A DNA stretch of 64,000 nucleotides, from NCBI GenBank assembly GCA_964539305.1, contig CAZIIM010000008.1, positions 5,355 through 69,354 on the forward strand, given 5' to 3'. A model generated the notes under the pieces. The model ran no database searches and was not told the DNA's origin. It saw only the letters and a list, made by a program, of their open reading frames with translations. The DNA is from CAZNUM01 sp964539305. Its GTDB lineage: Bacteria > Fidelibacterota > Marinisomatia > Marinisomatales > TCS55. Position 1 is the first letter of the stretch, and each line of letters opens with the position of its first letter. Position numbers and translations under genes: made by a program. This document shows, piece by piece, positions 17,977-25,445 of the stretch.

Positions 17977-19337
17977 TAAAGTGCTGTACTGATTCGGATG
18001 TGGATTTTCCCTTCCGAAAGTGTATTCCCTTCGCTTAATCCCAATAATAATTCCAATAAAATGCCCCGCTTAAATTGCCGAAATCCCAGACCATATCCAA
18101 CGGGGAAAACGTTCGTTTTGAAAATGGCTCCGTTAATAAAAGTAAACATTTGACCTTCACCAGTATGAACCGGGATCCACTCCAGTGTGGGTATCATAAC
18201 CCAATCAGCGGAAAATTGTTCCTCGCGATAACCCAGGAGGGAATTTACCCCCCCGAACCGCACCTGTTGCCCGCGATGCAATTTACTATTCTGGATCCAG
18301 CGCCCCTCACCCCACAGTTTTAAAAACAATACCTGATTTTTCAAAGCCAAATAATGCCCGCTTTGAATCAAAAAACTGAATGTGGGGTAATTTTGTTTAT
18401 TTGTCCTGGTCTGACCCACGCCAAGGCCCACATCCCAATAGGTTCCCTCTACCGGTAACCAGCGTCGTTGCCGCCGATCTCCCCTGATCCCAGCTTCCAG
18501 TTCTCTGGTTTGTATACCGGAAAGACTTTCGTCCAAATTTTGATCCAGGGGTAGTGTGGAACCGGTTTTCAACCCCAACCGCCAGTAGCCCCAGGAGCTC
18601 AGTCCCGTCGCAGCTAAAGAAAAGGATTTATTCATGAATAAATTGCTTCGAAACTGCTGGGAAAAATCTGAGCGGATTCCAAAGGCAACCGTGGGAAGGA
18701 AAGGAATATCCAAGTAAAAGTGTAGGTTCCGCGACTCTCTGGAAGGCTGGCGCCATTCCACTTCCGTCGTGGTGGCAGCTCCAAAGGGATTCTCCAGGTG
18801 CAGATGAAATTCTCCGGTAGTTTCCCACCGGTCCGCCGTCTGATCACGGTTGGTTCCCAACGATCCACTGACATAACTCTTGAATTCAGGCTGAAAATCC
18901 ACCAATACAGCAATTTTATCTTCCTGATACCGGGCGAAATCCACAGCCGTAGGGAAGGTTAAAAAACTGAAGGCAGATTGAATCTGCCGAAGCCGGTAAC
19001 GGGTTCCGGTCGCTGGTCGGGACCCCAGGAGCGGTTTGAAAACAGAATAAGCCACTGCTGCCTGAAGGGGCCCTGCTTTGCGAAAGACCAGAGAATCAAC
19101 CTGAAGGGGGTTACTTGAATAATGGTAGTCAACCCTGGGGTGGTGTCCTTCCTGATTTCCCGTCAGGTGATAGGAACCTCCCAGGTCACCGGAGGTCTGG
19201 AGTAACTGATTTAATACCTGTTCCACGTTGGATGGATTCACGGTCATTTTATGACCGTTGTCCGTCACGACCTGTACCGGCTGACACCAGAGGAAACCTC
19301 CAAAAAGCAGGACCCCAATCGTTCTAAAACTGGGCAC
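17976..19337 (-). CDS. Outer-membrane beta-barrel resembling Omp85-family C-terminal domain
   Basis: 453-residue exported protein. A signal peptide (TIGVLLFGGFLWCQP) leads to about 100 residues of mixed strands and then alternating amphipathic strands with aromatic ends. Near residue 370 GGVNSLLGYREEQFSAD resembles the conserved RGY loop of BamA-like barrels, and the end (GYGLGFRQFKRGILLELLLGLSEG, then KIHIRIS) matches the closing strands of that superfamily. No tandem POTRA domains are visible, so it is short for Omp85. GTG 19337 is preferred: a GGAGAG lies 5 bp upstream. It overlaps the 1057-residue outer-membrane gene by 14 bp. Confidence 0.65.
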   Translation of the reverse strand: MPSFRTIGVLLFGGFLWCQPVQVVTDNGHKMTVNPSNVEQVLNQLLQTSGDLGGSYHLTGNQEGHHPRVDYHYSSNPLQVDSLVFRKAGPLQAAVAYSVFKPLLGSRPATGTRYRLRQIQSAFSFLTFPTAVDFARYQEDKIAVLVDFQPEFKSYVSGSLGTNRDQTADRWETTGEFHLHLENPFGAATTTEVEWRQPSRESRNLHFYLDIPFLPTVAFGIRSDFSQQFRSNLFMNKSFSLAATGLSSWGYWRLGLKTGSTLPLDQNLDESLSGIQTRELEAGIRGDRRQRRWLPVEGTYWDVGLGVGQTRTNKQNYPTFSFLIQSGHYLALKNQVLFLKLWGEGRWIQNSKLHRGQQVRFGGVNSLLGYREEQFSADWVMIPTLEWIPVHTGEGQMFTFINGAIFKTNVFPVGYGLGFRQFKRGILLELLLGLSEGNTLSEGKIHIRISTAL

Positions 19338-22300
19338 GAATCTCTCCTGCAACCGTAATAAAATGATTAAACCGACTGTCGTCCTGGTAGCGCAGATTCA
19401 GCCCGACCGAGAGCACATTCCCCACCAGATAACTGCCTTCCACATTCAGCCGCACCGTATTCCCGGGGGCCAGACCATTCAAGGCTTCCGGTGGGATGGT
19501 AACCGAATTCCCCGAAGCACGATGGAACTCAAGGCCCAGTTCTATCCGTCCCTTCTTTCCAATGAAACCGGTCAAATCCCCACGCATTCCATTCGAATAT
19601 GCGCTGAACCCGTCATTGGTTGAAACGATGCCTTTATCGAAACGATGAATGTAAACAACGGTACTCTTCAATGCGGGATCAGGAAATAACATGAATCCCC
19701 CCTCCAGATACAATCCATTGAATTTTCGTTCCTTTGAAGCTGACCATTCCGATTTTACCTGAGTGGAATGGCGATTCCCGCTTCCCGTCAGTTTGAACCG
19801 GTCGGAGACTGTTTCCTGAAAATAGATTCCGGTCTCCTGCTGTTGCCGGAATTCCTGTCCCCGAGGATCGAATCCATTCAAATCCCGATTGACGAATGTC
19901 CACCCTTTCCACCGGCGTTGAGGGGACAGATTGTAATCCAATTCATGACGCAGATATAATCGTGCGCGGGTAATTCCTTGATTACCGAACGTTTTCGACG
20001 TTAAAATATTTAAGTTATCGCCCTGACCTCGGTATTCCGCCTTCATATCCAATCTATACGTTAAATGATTCAGGGCAATGAAAGGCAACGATCCCAGATC
20101 GACCCCTAACCTCTGGGTTAATTCACTACGCTTTTCAGGTTTCCGGTCTCCCGTAAAAACGGTCCGGGCAATATAGGCCCCGGTCGGATCCGGGATATAA
20201 TCATTAAACTGTGGGTCATATCGGTAATACCCAAGTCCAACGCCAACCGAGTCGTAGACCGTGGCACGGGATTCGGTCAGGGAAGACTCTGAAACCAACA
20301 GAAGGTCATAACGGATCGGAGACGTGCGACGAAGATAATTCAGATTAACCCGGTAATTATTAAAGTCAGATGATTTTCCATTACGATAATCGTTCAATAG
20401 GCGCTTGCGCACCGTAATGTTCTGGTTCCAGCCGCCTGAGGTTTTTAAACGGTAATCAAACTCACCGAAATAGCCTTTGCTGGATAGCTGTAATGCCGAA
20501 TTTCCACGTTCCTGCTGACCCAGCCAATCCAGTCGCCGCCCCACTCCCAGCGATGTAGCCATTGTGTGCTTCTCATATTGGTACCCTGCACTCATGTATT
20601 GGTAACGATAACGACCCTGGGCCAGCTCATGGTCCCATTTAAGATAGGGATGGAAATGACCAGGCAGTAATATGGCCGAAATTTTATCCTTCCGGAAATT
20701 ATAACGGGAGTCGATTGAGTTATAGTATATCTTTAATTCATTAATATATTTCCCATTATAAGTGAAGTTATTTAATACCCTGTTTTTTATTTCAGATCCG
20801 TATTTCAACTGGGATATATCCAGATTGTTTTGAATCTGATCCCCTTTTTGCAGGGTTGATTTCAGGGAGGCAATCCGCTCCCCGTTTCCAGTTTCTTTTG
20901 TGAGATCCCAGTCCGAATTAAATGTAACCGATCGATCCCATTGAAGTGGAGCAAACCGGGACCCTTCGTTCCAGTACTCTAAATCATACGATAGCTCCGT
21001 ATCACCGCCGAATTGAATATTATGACCCGTCAGACTGAACCGTTGAGCATAACCACTGTTGTCCCTGTCCTGGAGGGGTGAAAGGGTGTTTTTATCCTGG
21101 ACGGAATAAGCCAGTTCGGAGGATAATTGAATTTTCCGGGTAAGGGGAATATTTCCCTCGATATGGACCAGTCTACGGGCGGTGGGCGGTTTTAACCGTC
21201 GTGCCGGGCTGTAAAGGTCCAGGATCCGGGACCGTTCTTCCGGCGGAACATACTCATAATAAACTGATCCAGTAGTAGAGACTCTTCGCCGATATTCGCC
21301 ATGGGCGCCATCGTAGATAAAATGGACTGAATATCGGTCGGATCCATCCGCAAAATAGGGATCGTAAATATAAATACCGTTGGCCAAGATATATTCTCCG
21401 CTGGAATCGGCCACCGCAGCCGGCTTCTCCACCGGTTCGTCGCCCGATTGACGCAGAAGTCCAAGATCCTCTTTCGAAAAGCGGGATAACCGCGTACTGC
21501 TCCGGTCCCGTTCTGAAAAATAGGAAACCTGGAAGCCTCCCCCTGTTCCCCATTCCTTGGAGAGAGAAGTCTCAATAATATCCTGACGATATCCATGGTC
21601 CAGGTACTGATATTCTACATGAATTTCGGAATCAAAATGAATGAGATGTTCCGGCGTGAAATACAGCTCCCCGGTGGTGTAGTCGATCGTATAGTCGTAA
21701 CTTTCCCCTCTGGTGAGTCGCTGACCATCCAACCACACCTTCTCCGATCCGGCAGAGACCGTGATATTCCGGTTCCCATCACGGGCCGTGAGAAAATAGG
21801 GACCCTGGTTCCCCTCCTGACCTTTTAACTCCATTGTTCGATAGGAGCCTTTGGAACCTCCCAACCCGGCTGTCCCACTCCAGGAATCCATTTTGAACCG
21901 ACCCTGGATGCCAACCATTGAACGCCGGTAGCGGTAAAACATTCCTGTATTGGATTCCAATAACACATCACCGGTATAAATCTGGCCATAAGGGTGTTCA
22001 ATTTTCAAATACACACGATCCAGCTCTTTCAGCGAGGCCGTGGTACCATCCGGCTGGATTGGTAAGGTTTCATCCGCCAGAACACCGGAAACACGAATAC
22101 GGTTCCCCAGATCGCCGGTTAACTGAAAATGCAGTCCCCCCGAAAACTGGGAGCTTCCATCCGTACTAAGTTCTAAGTTCCTGAAAAAGGTGCCTGATGA
22201 TCGTAAATCGCTTGGGGAAGAATATTGATTCAAGGCCACCGATAACAATGCCCCCGTATCTGGCTGTGTTTTTTCTAAAGTCAATTCTTCCAACTTCGGC

Positions 22301-22497
22301 AGGTGGAGATATAAAGGGCCGACCGTTTCCGGTAAGGTAATGTTTACTGTGTCCTGTGTGAAAAATATTGTTTCAAGTGAATCAACAATGGCAATCGCAG
22401 TTGTGGAATCCTGATTCTCAACCTCTGGAAATTCCCTGTCCTGGGCTCCCAGAAAACCGAATAGGACGAGGGCGGTGATGTAACTAGTCACCTTCAT
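19324..22497 (-). CDS. Large outer-membrane beta-barrel protein, unknown function
   Basis: 1057 residues, exported (MKVTSYITALVLFGFLGAQ signal). After a linker rich in Asp and Thr, the N-terminal half shows strands such as LKIEHPYGQIYTGDVLL and the motif LTRGESYDYTIDYTTGELYFTPEH, which occurs in large surface proteins of FCB bacteria. From about residue 460 a long series of alternating strands (TELSYDLEYWNEGS, LNYLRRTSPIRYDLLL) runs to the terminal RYQDDSRFNHFITVAGEIRAQF, as expected of a big barrel. ATG 22497 is preferred over 22524 because AGGTGG lies 5 bp upstream. Neighbours suggest a surface-assembly role; function is not known. Confidence 0.7.
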   Translation of the reverse strand: MKVTSYITALVLFGFLGAQDREFPEVENQDSTTAIAIVDSLETIFFTQDTVNITLPETVGPLYLHLPKLEELTLEKTQPDTGALLSVALNQYSSPSDLRSSGTFFRNLELSTDGSSQFSGGLHFQLTGDLGNRIRVSGVLADETLPIQPDGTTASLKELDRVYLKIEHPYGQIYTGDVLLESNTGMFYRYRRSMVGIQGRFKMDSWSGTAGLGGSKGSYRTMELKGQEGNQGPYFLTARDGNRNITVSAGSEKVWLDGQRLTRGESYDYTIDYTTGELYFTPEHLIHFDSEIHVEYQYLDHGYRQDIIETSLSKEWGTGGGFQVSYFSERDRSSTRLSRFSKEDLGLLRQSGDEPVEKPAAVADSSGEYILANGIYIYDPYFADGSDRYSVHFIYDGAHGEYRRRVSTTGSVYYEYVPPEERSRILDLYSPARRLKPPTARRLVHIEGNIPLTRKIQLSSELAYSVQDKNTLSPLQDRDNSGYAQRFSLTGHNIQFGGDTELSYDLEYWNEGSRFAPLQWDRSVTFNSDWDLTKETGNGERIASLKSTLQKGDQIQNNLDISQLKYGSEIKNRVLNNFTYNGKYINELKIYYNSIDSRYNFRKDKISAILLPGHFHPYLKWDHELAQGRYRYQYMSAGYQYEKHTMATSLGVGRRLDWLGQQERGNSALQLSSKGYFGEFDYRLKTSGGWNQNITVRKRLLNDYRNGKSSDFNNYRVNLNYLRRTSPIRYDLLLVSESSLTESRATVYDSVGVGLGYYRYDPQFNDYIPDPTGAYIARTVFTGDRKPEKRSELTQRLGVDLGSLPFIALNHLTYRLDMKAEYRGQGDNLNILTSKTFGNQGITRARLYLRHELDYNLSPQRRWKGWTFVNRDLNGFDPRGQEFRQQQETGIYFQETVSDRFKLTGSGNRHSTQVKSEWSASKERKFNGLYLEGGFMLFPDPALKSTVVYIHRFDKGIVSTNDGFSAYSNGMRGDLTGFIGKKGRIELGLEFHRASGNSVTIPPEALNGLAPGNTVRLNVEGSYLVGNVLSVGLNLRYQDDSRFNHFITVAGEIRAQF

Positions 22498-23392
22498 ATT
22501 CCACCTGCAATACACGATCTTCAAACAACACCATCAGGATGTTTCCATCAGCGACGACATCCAAAATATTTCCCGGCCCCGCTCTTAATTGAAACAATTC
22601 ACTTTCCCCGTTACTCCAGACCTGGCCTTCCCCTTTGTGGTTTAGAATCACCCATTGATTCCGAACAGGAATCAGAAAAGCCGGTTCACGAATTTCCACA
22701 CGGACGGATCGGAGCTTTCGGCCAACCGGTGAATAGATTCTGAATTGGGATCGGCACGGAAACAACAGTGCCAGTTCATTTCGTTCATTGACGGCCAGTT
22801 CCTGAACACAATTGATGCTTTCTGCTTCCTGATCCAAATCGATGAATCGATCAAATCCCGGTTCCTGCCGGTTTCCCCGCCAGACGGAATGGAATTCAGA
22901 GGAATAGATGAAAAAGTAACCCCTGGAATCCACTGCAACCTGCTTCGGGTATAAAAATTGACCATTTTTTTCATTACGTGTGATGAATTCGCCGACATAA
23001 TTCAACCGTTGGTCGAACTGTACCAGCCGGTTTTGCGATTGATCACAAACAAAAAGGGACAAATTATACGTTTCCAGGTCCACCGGATCAAAAAGACCAT
23101 CTTCTTCTTCCCCAAAGCCGGCGGAAAACTGAATCGTTCCCCCTGTCTCTTTTGCCAGACGTTTCGAATCCAGATCAAGAAACACCAAACCACTGGGAGT
23201 ATTTTGTACCCGATCGGGGGTGAAAGTGTTGATGATGAGCGCCTGTGGCAGGGGATATACGCCCCGGTTTTGCCAGGAGGGTTGGGTCCAGGCAACCGTC
23301 CAAAACAATCCGAAGATGCTTATTCCAGCAAAAAGATCCTTTATCCGTCCGCCTCCGTGTGGACTGATTGCAGAGGATTCTTTAAAAACCAT
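22484..23392 (-). CDS. Exported NHL-like beta-propeller protein
   Basis: 302 residues with an N-terminal membrane/signal segment (LFAGISIFGLFWTVAWTQP) after a Gly-rich start. The mature part has repeated blades of about 45 residues (FVCDQSQNRLVQFDQRLNYV, KQVAVDSRGYFFIYSS, LAVNERNELALLFP) typical of NHL/6-bladed propellers. It probably scaffolds or binds a surface partner. The proposed start lies 52 bp inside lgt; a later start would remove the signal, so I keep it. The stop overlaps the large outer-membrane gene by 14 bp, which points to joint expression. Confidence 0.7.
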   Translation of the reverse strand: MVFKESSAISPHGGGRIKDLFAGISIFGLFWTVAWTQPSWQNRGVYPLPQALIINTFTPDRVQNTPSGLVFLDLDSKRLAKETGGTIQFSAGFGEEEDGLFDPVDLETYNLSLFVCDQSQNRLVQFDQRLNYVGEFITRNEKNGQFLYPKQVAVDSRGYFFIYSSEFHSVWRGNRQEPGFDRFIDLDQEAESINCVQELAVNERNELALLFPCRSQFRIYSPVGRKLRSVRVEIREPAFLIPVRNQWVILNHKGEGQVWSNGESELFQLRAGPGNILDVVADGNILMVLFEDRVLQVEYEGD

Positions 23393-24186
23393 ATTCCCAA
23401 CCCGACCATTACGATCGATATAAGCTGGGCCCCGCTTAAACCGAATAAATACTTAGGATTGGTCCGGATGAACTCTATCAGGAAACGCTCCAGTCCTGCC
23501 AGAATCAAATAGGTAAAAAACAACTGACCAGTCACCTGGATTGATGTCCGCTTTTTCCACAAATAAACGAATATGAGCAATCCAACTGTCGTTTCATAGA
23601 TCTGGGTAGGATGGACCTTTAAAACGCCCGGTTCAAATCCGTTCAGATTAATCCAGCTGAAATAGGTGGAAAAAATCTGGTAGGTTGAAGGTGGTACTCC
23701 GTTGGCAAAAGCAATGCCCCAGGGTAAATGGGTGGGAATTCCGTAATCATCTCCAACCAACAGACAGCCAATCCGTCCAATGGCATACCCCAGAATCAAC
23801 AGGGGTGCCACAATATCGGCGAATTTAAGCCAGGGCAGGTCATTTTTCTTCAATACCCAGGTCACCGCCAGCATGCCGCCGATTAATCCCCCCAGAAACA
23901 CGAGACCGGCTCCACTAAAGATCATGCCCGAAGGGTCCGCCAGCACCCGATCAAAATTTTCCAGCAGATAATAAATTTTCGATCCTAAGATACCCCCCAG
24001 GGCTGCTGCAAAGACAATATCCGCCGCCAATTTCGTGTCGTACCCTAACCGTTTCAAATCCTTGTTCAAAAAATAGTAACAGGCATAAAAAGCTACCATT
24101 AACATGAAACCATAGGAATTGATCACCAGGTGGATTTGCCACCCGAAAATATTAATCCTGCCGAAGTCGGCGATCACGGGCCACAT
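23341..24186 (-). CDS. lgt: Prolipoprotein diacylglyceryl transferase
   Basis: Inner-membrane enzyme that transfers diacylglycerol from phosphatidylglycerol to the lipobox Cys of prolipoproteins, the first step of lipoprotein maturation. The 281-residue sequence has seven predicted membrane segments and the signature GRIGCLLVGDDYG, with the upstream GGLIGGMLAV and downstream HPTQIYE motifs. Full length. It starts one base after the stop of the zinc-ribbon protein gene. The many lipoproteins in this window are its substrates. Confidence 0.97.
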   Translation of the reverse strand: MWPVIADFGRINIFGWQIHLVINSYGFMLMVAFYACYYFLNKDLKRLGYDTKLAADIVFAAALGGILGSKIYYLLENFDRVLADPSGMIFSGAGLVFLGGLIGGMLAVTWVLKKNDLPWLKFADIVAPLLILGYAIGRIGCLLVGDDYGIPTHLPWGIAFANGVPPSTYQIFSTYFSWINLNGFEPGVLKVHPTQIYETTVGLLIFVYLWKKRTSIQVTGQLFFTYLILAGLERFLIEFIRTNPKYLFGLSGAQLISIVMVGLGIWFLKNPLQSVHTEADG

Positions 24187-25032
24187 TTACTGCTTTGCTC
24201 CACAATGACTGCAGAATTTATCCTCTTTCTCCAAAGGGTGACCGCAGGAAGTACAAAACTTTCCTTTTGGTTTTGCCCCAGCCCCCTCCTGCCGACGTTG
24301 ACGGGAGAAAAGCAGGCCAATTACGACTGCCAAAACAGCCAGGATTGCCAACGGTTGCCATTGAGGCAGGGTATGGCGTACAGGAGCGGTCGTCCGGCTA
24401 TTCTGCGGGGCGCCCATGGTTCCACCCCCTGAAAGCATGGCCTGTAACTGGATCATACTTGTCTTACCACTGGGATTGGAATAAGAAAAAGAAATTTCAC
24501 GCACCGTATTCGCTTGGTAATCGTGAAGATGCAGCCGATGAAACGTGACACCATGTTGATCCTGGAAAACATCAGACTCTTTCTCTGAATAAGACCAGTC
24601 TTCAGCCACAATCGGTTCTTGTACAATGAGATGGGCTTTTTCCAGGTCCTCGCTGATCTGCATGGTGAAGGTACCGGAGCGCCGGTCTCCGTTTACTTCC
24701 ATATTGTAAAAAACAAAGGTACGAAATTCCGTCTCCGTCAGATTCAGATGAATGTAATGGCGATCACCCGCTGTCTTCACCATCACGGGAAGGACAGCAT
24801 TCTCATCACTTTCAGCACCGCTGATGAAAAAGACAGAATCGGTATTGGCCGGGACAGTAATTTCCACTGCAAACGGAAGAGCAGTCGAATCGGTAATACC
24901 ATCGATTTCCACCATGACACCTGGAAAATAATATTCCGGATAAACGACAATATTGAATTCCTTAAATTTTGAATTCTGGCCCCAGGCCAATGCCATAAAG
25001 AAGAGCGTTGAGCATATGACTTTTTTGAACAT
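24187..25032 (-). CDS. Exported protein with membrane anchor and C-terminal double zinc ribbon
   Basis: 281 residues. A signal peptide (VICSTLFFMALAWG) leads to a beta-rich domain (IVVYPEYYFPGVMVEIDG to VREISFSYSNPSGK) of about 180 residues. A single membrane segment (LAILAVLAVVIGLLF) follows, then a basic stretch and a short zinc ribbon with two CxxC pairs (FCTSCGHPLEKEDKFCSHCG) at the very C-terminus. By the positive-inside rule the ribbon should be cytoplasmic and the beta domain periplasmic. I do not recognise the family. It precedes lgt directly and may be the first gene of the leftward run to accA. Confidence 0.65.
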   Translation of the reverse strand: MFKKVICSTLFFMALAWGQNSKFKEFNIVVYPEYYFPGVMVEIDGITDSTALPFAVEITVPANTDSVFFISGAESDENAVLPVMVKTAGDRHYIHLNLTETEFRTFVFYNMEVNGDRRSGTFTMQISEDLEKAHLIVQEPIVAEDWSYSEKESDVFQDQHGVTFHRLHLHDYQANTVREISFSYSNPSGKTSMIQLQAMLSGGGTMGAPQNSRTTAPVRHTLPQWQPLAILAVLAVVIGLLFSRQRRQEGAGAKPKGKFCTSCGHPLEKEDKFCSHCGAKQ

Positions 25033-25214
25033 GATTATTTACCCCATTTTAGAGCGTGAAAATTACGTCGATCTGTCGTTAAACCATGGTCTTATTTGGA
25101 AAAAGCGGAAAATTGATTCAGAAGGCGGTGAAATGAAAAAGGGCTCGAATAAGGACATGCCAGCGTGTGTAATATCCGGAAACGAAATATTCCATTTAAC
25201 CAAAGGATTGAATC

Positions 25215-25424
25215 ATGGAAGAGCACAACAAACGACCGTCTGACTTCATTGGTATGGGGATGGCATTAGGAGCCGGTCTTGGTACGGCCGTTGGAGCTGT
25301 CCTGGGAGCGGTTTTAGAAGATGTGGGCCTGTGGATCGGGATTTGTCTTCCCATTGGAACATCCATCGGTATGACGATCGGGATCGCCAGGTCCAAATCG
25401 AGAAATTCAAAACGACCCCATTAA
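25215..25424 (+). CDS. Small glycine-zipper membrane protein
   Basis: 69 residues, with two hydrophobic segments rich in regularly spaced Gly and Ala (GMALGAGLGTAVGAVLGAVL and IGICLPIGTSIGMTIGIA) and a basic C-terminus (RSKSRNSKRPH). A good AAAGGAT Shine-Dalgarno lies 6 bp before the ATG. Glycine-zipper proteins associate in membranes and are often stress-linked. It stands alone, rightward, and converges with the helicase gene. No function can be assigned. Confidence 0.65.
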   Translation: MEEHNKRPSDFIGMGMALGAGLGTAVGAVLGAVLEDVGLWIGICLPIGTSIGMTIGIARSKSRNSKRPH

Positions 25425-25445
25425 TTGGAGCAGATCCAGGTTTTC

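Noticed and set aside
25132..25243. Small rightward open frame (MKKGSNKDMPACV...) before the glycine-zipper gene
   Set aside because: It overlaps the glycine-zipper start, has no recognisable features and is short; likely chance.
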